From: Lunularia cruciata
Taxonomy: Eukaryota > Streptophyta > Marchantiopsida > Lunulariales > Lunulariaceae
Direction: 5' to 3'
Length of the DNA stretch: 64,000 nucleotides
NCBI GenBank assembly: GCA_948567375.1
Contig: OX419760.1
Location: forward strand, 62,678,911 to 62,742,910
Shown: positions 43,998 to 54,624 of the stretch, one piece after another
Position numbering within the stretch: position 1 is the first letter of the stretch
Layout of the letters: each line of letters opens with the position of its first letter
The notes under the pieces: generated by a model
Told to the model about the DNA's origin: nothing
The model's input: the letters and a program-made list of their open reading frames with translations, nothing else
Database searches by the model: none
Translations under genes and position numbers: made by a program

Positions 43998-44900
43998 TTG
44001 TCAAGGATAGTTTATGAGGACCTTAGAGATTGCTTCCAGGTAGATGATCCTTTTAGTGGTTTTACCAAGTTGTTTCAAGTGGCTACAGCAGTAGCAAGAG
44101 GAGACACTCCCATGTCTATTAGTCGAGTGTTAGGTGCTAGTCAACTTCTCGCAATGGAGAATGACATGAGAGGCATTAGACCGATTGCTATTGGAAAGAT
44201 CTTTTTGCATTTGGTTAGTCATACCATTGTCTTTCAACGTTGTTCTCACTTTAGACAATACTTTAGTCCACATCAGTTTGGAGTAGCTACACTTGGTGGA
44301 TGTGAAGCTATATCTCTAGGCATTAGAGCACTCCTAGATATCCATCCGGAGTGGGTTGTCCTATAGGTGGATGTTGAGAATGCTTTTAATAGCGTCTCAC
44401 GGGCATCCATCTTTAGAGAGCTTAGGGAGGCTGGTGGATCCTTAGCGAGTCTCATTCCTTTTGTGCATTCTTTTTACAGCTCTCTTGCTTCCCTTTACTA
44501 CCAGCATGGTGGTTCACAGGAAGGAGTCACCATCTTGGAGTCAGCTGTTGGTACACGTCAGGGAGATCCTTTTGGGGGGGGAGGCTTATTTGCCATGGCT
44601 CACTTTAGAGCTCTCCTATCTACTACTTTGGCCATGCCAGGTTGTGTATTTCCCTCCTTGGTAGATGATACACACATCGTATGCCCTATAGATCAGATTA
44701 GGCATGCCTTTGACTACTTGACTACCAAGTTACATCTAGTAGGCATGAGAGTCAAAGTGCAGGGCATGGTCCCCTTTAGGTATCCCTCCCCACCTTGAGC
44801 TTCTAGAGGGGTGTATCACATCCACATATGGACTTTGTGTTCTTGGAGTGCCAGTAAGATTGGAGGATTTTATCACACACTTCCTAGATGTTGCCCTTGT
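43998..44900 (+). pseudogene. LINE reverse transcriptase, broken
   Basis: Motifs in order: MRGIRPIAIGKIF (about 44,167), FSPHQFGVATLGGCEA (about 44,268), then a TAG at 44,364 just before DVENAFNSV (motif A, first Asp), GTRQGDPFGGGG (motif B, about 44,552) and LVDDTHIV (motif C with the catalytic Asp pair, about 44,657). The TAG is one change from the CAG expected before V-D-V. The ORF 44,367-44,798 continues into the thumb. This RT would copy the element RNA at the nicked target. Confidence 0.85.
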
Positions 44901-44983
44901 AGAGGATGTTCTCCATGTGGATGACCTTCAATTATAGGAGATCCGCATGTGGCATTTGGTAGACTCTCTTCCAATATTTCTCG

Positions 44984-45763
44984 TTGATCATCCTACCTCA
45001 TCCCATTAGGGCATTCCGACTAGCACCAACTACTTTCTCTATAGCGATGAGGTTTTGCCTAGGTTTGGTCCACCCATCTGCATCTTCATTACTCACTTGT
45101 GAGTGTGGTTCTACACTAGATGCAGCAGCGGTCCACAAGACACAGTGTTATTTTGGAGGACAGAGGATAACTACCCATGATGCCATTAGGGACATAGTGT
45201 TTGCTATGGCACAAGAAAGTGGATACTTGGCTTGGAGGGAGCGTTTGTATGCTTTACAGACGACAAGTGTCAAGGCAGACTTATACTTGGTCCAAGATGA
45301 TCAGGTGACAATAGCGGATGTTGTGATTATGGACCCTACACGGGATACAATTTTGGAAGGAGTGATTACCCATCCCCTTGGATGGGCGGCAAGCGCAGCA
45401 GCTTGTCGCAAGGTCTCCAAGTATAGGGGCATGCAGCGAGGTCACCTCTTTGTTCCTCTAGCCTTGGACTTATATGGAGCGATGGACATGGCATTTGACA
45501 CATTTGTCAGGGAGTGCGCGAGACCTTATCATGTTAGGCGTCAAGGGATACCACTCTCACTTTCATACTTTGTAGCATATTTTAGACAGTGTGTGTCCAT
45601 TGCTCTACATAGGGCAGTGGCTGGTGCAATCCATAAGAGAGCAATCACATTAGGTGATGTTTCTTTGGATGCTCCAGTTGTGTGTAGACCTTGCGACTTG
45701 CATAGCTCGGATATCTTAGGTGCAGTAGGGCAGATTTCTCATATAGACTCTATTGGGGCTTAG
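44984..45763 (+). CDS. LINE C-terminal knuckle and endonuclease, open frame
   Basis: A 259-codon stretch without stop, the best kept endonuclease part in the window. It has FRLAPTTFSIAMRF, the knuckle CECGSTLDAAAVHKTQC (C-x-C-x9-H-x3-C), VKADLYLVQDDQVTIADVVI (proposed nuclease core), KVSKYRGMQRGHLFVPLALD and FVAYFRQCVSIALH. It ends at TAG 45,761-45,763 in the loop of a perfect hairpin. The family pattern suggests a DNA nicking enzyme for target-primed reverse transcription. The start shown is the first ATG; in the full element this is the C-terminal part of a longer protein, so it is not an independent gene. Confidence 0.75.
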   Translation: MIILPHPIRAFRLAPTTFSIAMRFCLGLVHPSASSLLTCECGSTLDAAAVHKTQCYFGGQRITTHDAIRDIVFAMAQESGYLAWRERLYALQTTSVKADLYLVQDDQVTIADVVIMDPTRDTILEGVITHPLGWAASAAACRKVSKYRGMQRGHLFVPLALDLYGAMDMAFDTFVRECARPYHVRRQGIPLSLSYFVAYFRQCVSIALHRAVAGAIHKRAITLGDVSLDAPVVCRPCDLHSSDILGAVGQISHIDSIGA

Positions 45764-45767
45764 CCCC
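45755..45767 (+). other. Stop codon inside GC hairpin (LINE)
   Basis: GGGGC-TTA-GCCCC. The TAG stop (45,761-45,763) occupies the last two loop bases and the first base of the 3' arm. Copies at 6.09, 40.87, 41.09 and 46.2 kb keep the same 13 bases. Confidence 0.95.
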
Positions 45768-45801
45768 ATGTTACCTTTTTTGTCTCTCCCTTGTTTGGCT
45801 T

Positions 45802-45818
45802 GATGGGGTCTTCCCATC
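45802..45818 (+). other. Second 3'-tail hairpin (LINE)
   Basis: GATGGG-GTCTT-CCCATC, a perfect 6-bp stem. It is found in the tails at 5.73, 40.9, 41.05 and 47.47 kb (loop change only). A site for recognition of the RNA by its RT is a plausible role. Confidence 0.9.
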
Positions 45819-45840
45819 CTTCGTTTTTCCTACGCGGTCC

Positions 45841-46177
45841 ACTTTATTTCTATATACATTAAATTGTATCCATAGATATGTATTTAAGTGAACCGACTAT
45901 ATGTACTTTTCGACTCAAAAAGAAGAAATACAATTTGAGAATCAGATGATTCTTGCCGGGCTATACTCAAGTGGAATGTCTATCCCCTTGCACCAAGATT
46001 AATTTCGATCATTGGGGTTTGTCTTAGAGTTGAAATGGCAATAGAACTCCCGATCTCATCTAAACCAGTTTATCCTCGAAGTTTTGTACTTGATCTCGAA
46101 ATATGTGTGAAGACAAGGAAATGGATTATATGACTATGGAACATGCATGATCTGAACATCGTCTATCCCATCTAATG
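45841..46177. other. No recognisable gene
   Basis: Sequence between the LINE and a short LINE tail; nothing recognised. Confidence 0.4.
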
Positions 46178-46191
46178 AGTTTGTAGTTTCT

Positions 46192-46284
46192 ATTTGGGGC
46201 TTAGCCCCATTTACCTCTTTTCCTTGTAAGGTTTGATCGGGTCTTCCCATCCTTCTTGTTATCCTGCGCGGTCGCCTTTTTTAC
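46192..46284 (+). mobile_element. 93-bp LINE tail with 14-bp TSD
   Basis: The insert starts at the base of the stop hairpin (ggggcttagcccc) and ends ggtcgccttttttac. It is flanked by agtttgtagtttct (46,178-46,191) and agtttgtagtgtct (46,285-46,298), one mismatch in 14. Confidence 0.85.
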
Positions 46285-46298
46285 AGTTTGTAGTGTCT

Positions 46299-47422
46299 CA
46301 TCAGTTTCATCTATTTTGCAAATACGTCGGATCTGGTTATGGTTTTTCTTCCATTTTCATATCTTTTGACATGAATAGCTTTGGAAGCAAACGTATAATC
46401 TATCAATCGAAGCAATGAAACTTTGTGCCCGGTGAATCAAACTGACTTATGGAGTATGATGTCCTGTAAATCGGCACCATCAGAAATATACTTGTAGCAA
46501 ATATAGCCCAAGATTTACATGCAAGTTATGTGTATTGAAACGTTTAAGAAGAATGACACGACATTTTTACGTGATTGTATGTACTCAAATGGTGTAGTGC
46601 AAGTCTGGCGTTTCGAGCAGAACTTGGGATTCCTGATGTCATTCATGGTGATGTCTATAAGCGAAGACATGCACAAAAGAAGAGTATAGAACATTCTTAG
46701 GCCCACAATGTCAGTTTGTCACCAAATTTCAAGAAATGCTTTGGATCATATGTATGTCACGAAGAGCAAGTCAAAGACGGGACGACGATATATTTCAAAG
46801 ACCAAAGTAGATGTCGCACAAAAGGGTGACATTCCTGTCATTACTTCTGTTTTACATGTGAAAATATGAGGGAAGGTTGCAACTAAATGTCTACCGGGGA
46901 CAGGTGCAAGATGGACCTAGTGAAGGGTCATGGTTTCACTCACGGTAGAGTTTTCTACCAAAATATTTGATCCAAAAGCTACGGTCTCGGACAAACGCAT
47001 ATTTAAGCGAACACAACAACGAGCAACATGTAGCAAATGTTCAAATGTTCAGGCACATCTGCTAAATGATTGAGGATGGACTACCAATCGTAAATCTGAG
47101 TAATGGGTGAGCTTAATTTTCGTCCTTCTTGCAGAAATCCGGAGACGGAGAAATCCGGAATACCTTCGTGCTTGAGGTGTAGTCATTGGCTTAAACATCT
47201 AACCAATGTGAAACAAGGCCACTCGCTAGTTTAGGAGATTGACAGCGAAGCTATCTGTCAATTAACTTTTATGTGAGGAGGCCATCACATAAAACTTGGG
47301 TGTCGGATTGTTATTGAGAAAGGGTACAAATTTGACGAATGAACGTAATTAATCAGCACAAGGAGGTTGTCATAGTCGGATCCAAGCGTAACATCTGGCA
47401 AGCTTCAGGAGTTGTCAATAAA
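46299..47422. other. No recognisable gene
   Basis: Only short ORFs (46,233-46,418, 46,515-46,706), not recognised. Confidence 0.4.
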
Positions 47423-47437
47423 CGGAGTCGGTATTGA

Positions 47438-47490
47438 AGAGAAAAAGGCGACCGCGTAGGAAAAATGAAGGATGGGAAGATCCCATCAAG
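47438..47490 (-). mobile_element. 53-bp LINE tail with 15-bp perfect TSD
   Basis: Flanked by cggagtcggtattga at 47,423-47,437 and 47,491-47,505. On the minus strand the insert holds only cttgatgggatcttcccatc (second hairpin) and the terminal ccttcatttttcctacgcgg and gtcgcctttttctct. It defines the family 3' end to within a few bases. Confidence 0.92.
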
Positions 47491-47505
47491 CGGAGTCGGT
47501 ATTGA

Positions 47506-48760
47506 TAGTTACCAAGTATACTAGCAAGTCGTAGTGCTGTCTTATGACCCAATCCCATTTCGCTCCTCATCAGGACCTGTCGGATGAATAGGATGCTGCC
47601 TTCAGCAGAGGACTTCTATATCGAAAGTGATTTTGAGTTCCAGACTCGGTAGCAGTAACTGAAATCTTGGGGCAGACGAGATGACAGGCCTGCACGATGT
47701 AGAGTGTACCTGCCATGCTCCAGGAATCTTAGGGCTCATTTAGTGCCTAAGCGGGAGGTGTTGTGGTGTTTCTGTCATAGAATATAGGAATCTTAGCCTG
47801 TTACAGCTGGACAATACTAAGGAGCATGCAGTACATGCCAAACTTGGTCCAACTAAGACCACGGTGTAGGGGGTTTCAGAAATAAAGTGATGAAGCTCAG
47901 TATATTTTCTTCACGATATTTACAAATTCTATGAAAAATCAATATGGGGATCTCCTCAAAGGAAGAAAAAGACCTGTTATCATCTTCCATCCAAGTTCCT
48001 TATTTGGTGGATAGCAAACTCCTTAATAGGTGGATCTATGATGTGTATAGTAGGAAATAAACGATAAAAGTTTTCCATCATCACACTGCAAAACATTGAC
48101 TACATTTTAGGGTTAATGGAACGCTTGATTTGATTTGAATCTAGGTGCTAGTTAGTTCGAGAGGGAACTGGCAGCGTGGACTGAGGGGTCATGAGGGAAT
48201 CCATTGCAGAGCGGTCCATTTTCCTTGATTTCTTGGTCCAAACGGTTTCTCCCCAAAGAGTGTGAATCCATGGCCGAGCAGCGCTCCACTTTCCTCCAAT
48301 TCTTTGCTCGAGTTCTCTCCAACAAGGAATCCTCTGAATAGCACTTGATTTCCTTCAATTTCTTGCACTTGCTCTCGAATTTATTATTCTTTTGAAGTAG
48401 GCCGGGAGGGAATCCAATGGTTTTTTCATGGGTGGGATTCCAATACACTTGATTTCTTGCTAGAGGTCTCGATCTCCATTTCTTTCTCCACAATATTAGG
48501 AGTGCTAGTTTTCCTTAGATGCATTTTTGCCTTTTGGCTTTATCCAATGTCGAGGAGAGTTTAGAATAACACATAGAGGGATTTGACTATTTCTAAGGTA
48601 TGCTAGAATCTAGAATAATCAAGTAGAGCATGCCAAGGGGTAGCAAGCATGGAGAACTCACCAGAAACATCACGAAATGTATGCAATGGATTATCCAATT
48701 AATTGAATTTCCAAATTCCCAAATTGGATCGCCAAATCTAATTTGTAGAGATAGTTTGAT
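47506..48760. other. No recognisable gene
   Basis: A 113-codon minus ORF (48,152-48,493) is basic and low in complexity, with no domain; the plus strand has ttgatttcttgc-like repeats there. Not supported as a gene. Confidence 0.4.
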
Positions 48761-48769
48761 GAAAATGAA

Positions 48770-49990
48770 AATGAAGAGGTAGATTTAGATATGCTAGAAT
48801 TATTGCTTATTGTGTGGGAGTATGCACATTCCTATAGATACATAGAACAGAGAGTTACATATCCTCATAGTAGGGAAATTGTGATTAAATATTTCAGAGG
48901 CCTAGATATGAATGCATTTTGTTAATTGACTAGAATGGCCATTTGAGTCTTTTTCAACATTAGTGGATCTTATAAAGGATCATAGAATATTTCAAAAGAA
49001 CTTTAGGCAAGAGCAAACGTTATCGTGGATCCAAGTAGCTCTTGCTCTAGATAGATTTGTACATCATAGTAATGGAGCTTATGTTATAAAAAGGCTAAAC
49101 ATGGGGTGATTAATGTTAGTTCAACCATTGCCTTTATAAAACAAGTCATGATGGCATATTAAGCATTATGCGGAGTCAAGTGGAATGGCTGGAGGATCAC
49201 AAGAGAAATATCTGCAGTTTTTGCACAAAAAGGTTTCACTAGTTATGTAGATTTGGTAGATGGAACATTGTTTCCTCTCGCAACTTGACTTTGATGGATG
49301 GAGAAATGTATTATAGTAGGGCTCTTATTTCCTAAATGACCAATTGATTTGTGATGATAAAAGAAAAATTATAATTTGTCAAGAGGTAAGTGTTTTGATG
49401 GTTCAATATATAATTCTTCTTTCTTAATTCAAGTTTTTTGCAATTGATTAATTTTGTGCAGCTTCAAGTTTGATTTTATTTATTTGGAGGAATGCTAAGG
49501 TCATGTCATGACATGACTTGTTAAAAAGTCATCATTGTGGAGTAATTTGAATCAAAGAGGGAGTTGCCATCATTTTGAGGCCAAAGAATATCTTTTAGGT
49601 GATTTTGGTTATGTACCCGCGCATCACCTAGTCCACACCTTCAAGTAAGTCCAATCAAAGGACAAACAAGAGTTCAACAAATTTTTGGCAAAGGCTCGTG
49701 TGATTAATGCGCATTGTATAGGAGTATTGAAAGCTAGATGGAATTCACTTTGGGAGTTGACAATGAAAATTAAAGACAATATTAGAAATGCATATTGGTA
49801 AAGTGTGTTTCAATTTGTATTATTTTACATAACTTCTATATCAATAGGCTGGATGTTTGGTTAGAAGACAATGGTAGATTTATAGAGGAAACTCAAGTAG
49901 ATATAGAAATTTCTCTAAATGGAATGGAGCTTGGTAGGAAGAAAGTAGGTCAAGCATGATACAACAATGCTTTACTTATCATCTCAAGGA
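48770..49990 (+). pseudogene. PIF/Harbinger transposase remnant
   Basis: Translating across frames gives the family layout. QVALALDRFVHHSNGAYVIK (about 49,030-49,090) matches the N-terminal helical region. GFTSYVDLVDGTLFPLA (about 49,230-49,285) corresponds to the IDGT block with the first catalytic Asp. EAKEYLLGDFGYVPAHHLVH (about 49,580-49,640) gives the second Asp region, and FNKFLAKARVINAHCIGVLKARW (about 49,675-49,740) the third block, where the usual Glu reads His. A possible intron (gtaagtg at 49,385) lies between blocks. Many stops; dead. Terminal inverted repeats were not found. Confidence 0.8.
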
Positions 49991-52708
49991 AATTGAATTT
50001 CTCTTATGCTTCATGATGTAATATCCTTTTGAGAATGTTAAGCATAAGTCTTGTTCTTATGCATGAACCTGTTTTGTTTAGAATTTAGGATTGCATGAAC
50101 CTCTTTGGTTAAACCCTTGGATCTAGGTTTAGCACACGTCTCATGGAAAAGCTAGCTGGTTGTTTAGAAGCATTCCAATATGGTGGCACCAAACATTGGT
50201 TGTGTGGTTGGTGCAGGTTGATGCTCAGTGTTGATGCTATCAAAATTGCATGGATCATACTGGATGCATCAATTCCCATTGCATGGATTATACTGGATGT
50301 GTAGATGGCACTGATGGACATCCATTGTCTTTGGAAGGTGCTAGTTGGCACCTATCCTTGAGGCACCATTAGGATAGTGCAAATTGATGATGTGTTTATT
50401 GCATTTTGGCAGCAATTGACGCTCAATATTCAAATTTTTTGAGTTGTGAATTGGATTTTCTTCTTGAGAATATAAACTTAAGAGTGAGTGTAGGTCTCTA
50501 TATAAACTCACCATTTCTCATAGACTTGTAGTAGGAGAGCACTTCACCAAAGAAGAAGAGTGCAATTTGGGATATTCAAAGAAAGAGAGTGCCATTTGGG
50601 AGGGGTTGCAAGAGAAAGAGAAGGAGAGAGGAGAATATAGTTAACACAAGACAACTTTGCAAGTGAGCACAATTTATAGGAGAGAAGATGCTCTATAATT
50701 TGTGGATTTTTGAAGGAGGAGAGTACAAGGATAGTTACCAAGAGAAGGAGAGCAAGAGAGAAGACAACTTTGTAAGATAGCAAAATTAGAGGAGAGCATT
50801 TTGAAAGAGAGTAGTTTTATTTGTTGTAGTACCTTTTTGGGTAGGAGTTTAGTTCAAAAGAGAGGGTAGACACCAAAAACCAATACATTTTGGTATTGAG
50901 TTGAGTTTGAATAGAAAATACCCAACATAATAGAAATTTAGGGTTATGAGAATTTTTTTGATGATGAGGATATGAACAATATGCATGAAGGAGATTGGTA
51001 ATTGTGTTTCACATAATTCATCACTCAACAACCTTCATAAAATGGTTGTGGATGGATAAACACCAAGTGCAATTTGTCATTGTTAGAATCAAGGAGGTTG
51101 ATTTGGATGTTCTTGGCTTGAAAAAAACCATTAGGTTACCCTAATTCAAAGGTATCTTTTGACCTCCCATCCTCTTTTCTTTTTTGTCTATTTGCTATTT
51201 TTTTTTATCATTTATGAATTTTGGTTGTTTTCTTGAAGTCAAACCATTAACACCGATCCATTTTGACAGACTTATCCTATAGTATCAATGGGCATTACCT
51301 CGATGCTAATTGACTTTTGTGCTTGTTCCACAATGTCTTTGAGCATCAACCTAAAAACCCATAAACCCAATTCATGTTTCACAACATTGTTTGGTGCTTT
51401 CCAACATCTTTGGGGATCATTATCTTCTCTCACAATGTTGGCATGCAACACTCTACATTGGCCACCTTGGCTATGTTGGAATTTTCCTATCTAAGTGCTG
51501 GCCAAGAGCTTCTTTTGTATTATGGTTTCTTACCCTTGTTTCTTTCTAGGTACTTGCATGTATGGAGTTTGTGCAACTGTGGGACAAGAATCCTTTCACA
51601 AGGACTGCTAAAGGGAGGCCATTTTAGTTGACATTAGATGTAATTTGAGATGCACTTGGAATGCCAAGAGTGAGGACACCAAGGAGGACAATGATTCCTT
51701 ACACAATTATTTTAGCTTGGTTTCTATAGAGAGATTGGGTTGCAAAGAGGTATTTGGCAAGAGAATATGTGTATCTTGCATTCAATGCCGTTGTCTAGAT
51801 GATGTGTGCACTTTTGGCACCAATGATTTGGCCCAAGATTGTACATGGGTATTTGGTTCCCAACACCAAAACTAAGTTGAGGAGATTTGGTATGGAGGAT
51901 TATGATTGGGATGCGTTAGCATTTCAATGCATTACTATAGAGGTGAGGAGTTTTCAAAGCTAATTGAAATTACCTAATGGGGATTGGTTCAGATTCATCT
52001 TCCTTGGGCAGATTTTCACTCACCTCTTTGTGGAGACAGGTTACATTTATGACGAGGAGATGTGCGACTTGAATGAAGGAGAGGAGGAGATTATATGCAA
52101 CAAAGAGGGTGGTGATGATGAGAATGGAGAGGATGAGGATAAGAGTTTTGATGATGGAGAGGATGAGGATGGTGAGTGATTGATTAGTGATGTTTTGGTG
52201 TATTGAGTTTTGGCATATTTTGTATATTTTCTTTGTTGGAAACATACAAAGTATTTATTGTATAGACCTTTGCAAAATTTCATAAATGAGTTAAACTAAT
52301 TTAAATTAATTAATGAACCTTCATATTTACTTAATAGATGACTATATGTTACCTATTGTGAATATGTGTTCAACAAATTCATGTTAAGACACATGCCTTA
52401 CCAATAGTGAGGTTAGGGAGTGATAGGTATCTTGAAAGAGATCCTTGTACACCTTCATCCTTTGCGAGAACTCCTTCTCCCTCTTCTTCCCCCTCTTCTC
52501 TCTAGAGAAGGCACCTCCACCTTGCATTAGAGAGCCCCTTCACCCTCTTGTTCTATCAACATAGAGTGGTGAGATGATTGTGTCTAAGTGGTTGAGGAGC
52601 AAAAGAGACTCATTGTTGAGCATGAGTAGACTAAAATTTTTAGAGGAGCTAGAGAGATCAGTACTTGAGCGTGAGAGTAGATTGGAGAGTTTAGAGGAGT
52701 GAGAGATT
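49991..52708. other. AT-rich DNA, no supported gene
   Basis: ORFs at 51,288-51,631 and 51,645-51,875 are not recognised. One at 51,964-52,179 (71 codons) ends in a strongly acidic tail (EDEDKSFDDGEDEDGE), which may be a decayed gene end. A purine-rich stretch lies at about 50,520-50,810. Confidence 0.4.
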
Positions 52709-54624
52709 TGTTGTGCATATATACATTGCTACATAACATACACTATAGAAGCACAACTCACACATAAGTCATACATGAACTCTAAAGTGCCACACTAATC
52801 ATTTTATTTTTCCACTCACATCATACTCAAATCAGATCTATACACAATCTCTCACTCAACATTTGCACACAATCGGGCATTGATTATAGTTAAACCACAC
52901 CAACTCTAACTTAAGAGACTCCAGGTAATGCCCGGCTTTTGTCCACCGTAGCCAGGAATTCAAAGGCTCAACATTAGAGAAGTGAGCTCTCTAGAGCTAC
53001 ATTGAAAATTATGTCCCTTGCTTGACCTAGGTCTTGAGCCCTAATGGCACTATTGATGGCACATCCAATGGTGCAAAAAATGTAAATGACAATACCATAT
53101 GATCAATAGCCCTAACATAAAATCCAACCACCAACAAATAGTCCATGAGTAATTACCAAAATAACTATGACTAACAATATTTGAGCAAATTGGCTTTTGA
53201 ACTACAAATATTGTGATAGTTGTCATGCATATATACATTGTTATCATTATAGAAGCACAACTTACACATAAGTGATACATGAACTTTAAAGTACCACATT
53301 TGATTCCCTAGTTAGAGGTTAGGTCCCTCTAACTCCATATAGCCATCTACTCTAAGTATGTGATATGCCCTATGGTGGGCAAAGATCAAGAGGCCGAGTG
53401 CTATCAAGCTTTATTGTTAGTTACCTGTCTACAATCTATATTACATAAAGGGTGAACTAGCTATAGGTCAAGTACATCTAGGACATAACCACTATCCTTG
53501 AGGAACCATCATGAGGGGAGGAGTCAAACATGCTATATGCCATTCTCTCAAACAATTATCACACACCAACATAGTAGTAGCTTCACTAGAAGAGCTACAT
53601 AACATACACCGCAAGCCTTCATGTACAAATGCCAAGCTTAGGTCTATAGTGCCATCAATGTTTAAGAGGAGGCATGGCACACAATTGTGCACATAATCCT
53701 TTCAAACGACACCATCATGTCCTTCAAACACAAGGACTCCAAAAGGCAAAACCTCATGCACTCTCAAGATAGTGCGGCCTATAGTAGCATCAAGTGTTGC
53801 TGAGGTAGTCTACTATAGATACACATAATCACATGGATGAAATCAACGAATTGAGGGTCTATAACCTTCTCCTCAAATAGTAGCATAGCTTAAGGTATCC
53901 CTATGTTGAGCAATTGCTAAGTTCTCAAAGGCCATTGGCCACTCTCCAAAAGATCTCTATCCATTGAGAAACATGTGCACCCATATGTCTAGATCATCTA
54001 ACTCCAAAACTACAATAATACCATAACAAATGGTTGTAGGTAAATCTAAATCTTGTCCATAAAGTAGAAAGTAAGGAGAGAAGGATGCTAAGAAGGCTTG
54101 CCGACTAAACCGATAGCCCATGGCCAACCAAGGTAATTAGAGATCCCAATCTCCCATGTGGTCTCTCTACAAACCAGACTTACACAATCTTCTCTTCACC
54201 ATTTGAACCACTCTATCTCTACTAAGCCAATTGCCTCTGGGTGATCTCAAGAGAAAGTATGATGATCAATCAAGGCCTACTCAAACAAGACATGAAACTC
54301 TCCCAAAAACTCTATACCTTGATCAATCAAAACTTGAGCTGGTGCATCAAAATGACAAGAACCCAATCTAAGAACAAGTAAGCAATCTCTTCATTGAACT
54401 TGTCAAGACGTGCAACCAACTCAATCCACTTGGAGAAATTCTCTATTGTAACTAAAACATATTGATAATGTCTAATAGTCAATGGTAAAGGTCCAACAAA
54501 GTCCAAACTCAATGGTAATCCAATCTCATGATAGATAATGAGTGTAATTGTGGTATAGGAGCATTAAATGATGCTCTAACTTGGTCACAAATCACACATA
54601 TGGCAAAAGATTGTTGTACATTAG
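52709..54624 (-). mobile_element. Truncated second copy of PHD-bearing gypsy
   Basis: Matches 16,078 to about 18,080 in order: outer repeat (52,709-52,795), LTR (about 52,796-53,217), inner repeat (about 53,219-53,298), PHD-coding part, integrase C-terminal region and integrase core (SLDFVGPLPLTIRHYQYVLV in 54,512-54,327). It stops in the integrase zinc region at 54,624, where the next LTR begins, so the methyltransferase part is missing. It is more AT-rich and more diverged than the first copy. Confidence 0.88.
53480..53692 (-). pseudogene. PHD finger with all zinc ligands, second gypsy copy
   Basis: Reads CMLC, 11 residues, CDNCLREWHIAC, LTPPLMMVPQG, a TAG, then WLCPRCT and the terminal stop. 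The ligands follow C4HC3: C-x2-C, C-x2-C, H-x2-C, C-x2-C with Trp two before the last pair. This matches canonical PHD fingers, which bind histone H3 tails. The internal TAG (CAG->TAG beside Trp) breaks the frame. It restores the two ligands that the 17-kb copy has lost, so the family had a complete finger. Confidence 0.9.

Larger units (their letters stand above)
42736..45840 (+). mobile_element. Longest RLE-type LINE copy
   Basis: Contains a 5' leader (42.74-43.18 kb), an N-terminal zinc finger, the N-terminal domain, RT motifs, the Cys/His knuckle, the endonuclease and the 3' tail, in the order known for R2-like, single-ORF elements with a restriction-like endonuclease. The region between the RT thumb and the knuckle (about 44.8-45.0 kb) looks shortened. 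It ends at ctacgcggtcc (45,838) without poly(A). Several stops make it inactive. Confidence 0.85.

Noticed and set aside
48152..48493. 113-codon basic minus ORF
   Set aside because: Low complexity, no start context or domain, surrounded by decayed DNA.
51964..52179. 71-codon ORF with acidic tail as a gene
   Set aside because: Too short and without a recognisable fold; GA-rich repeats can produce such tails.
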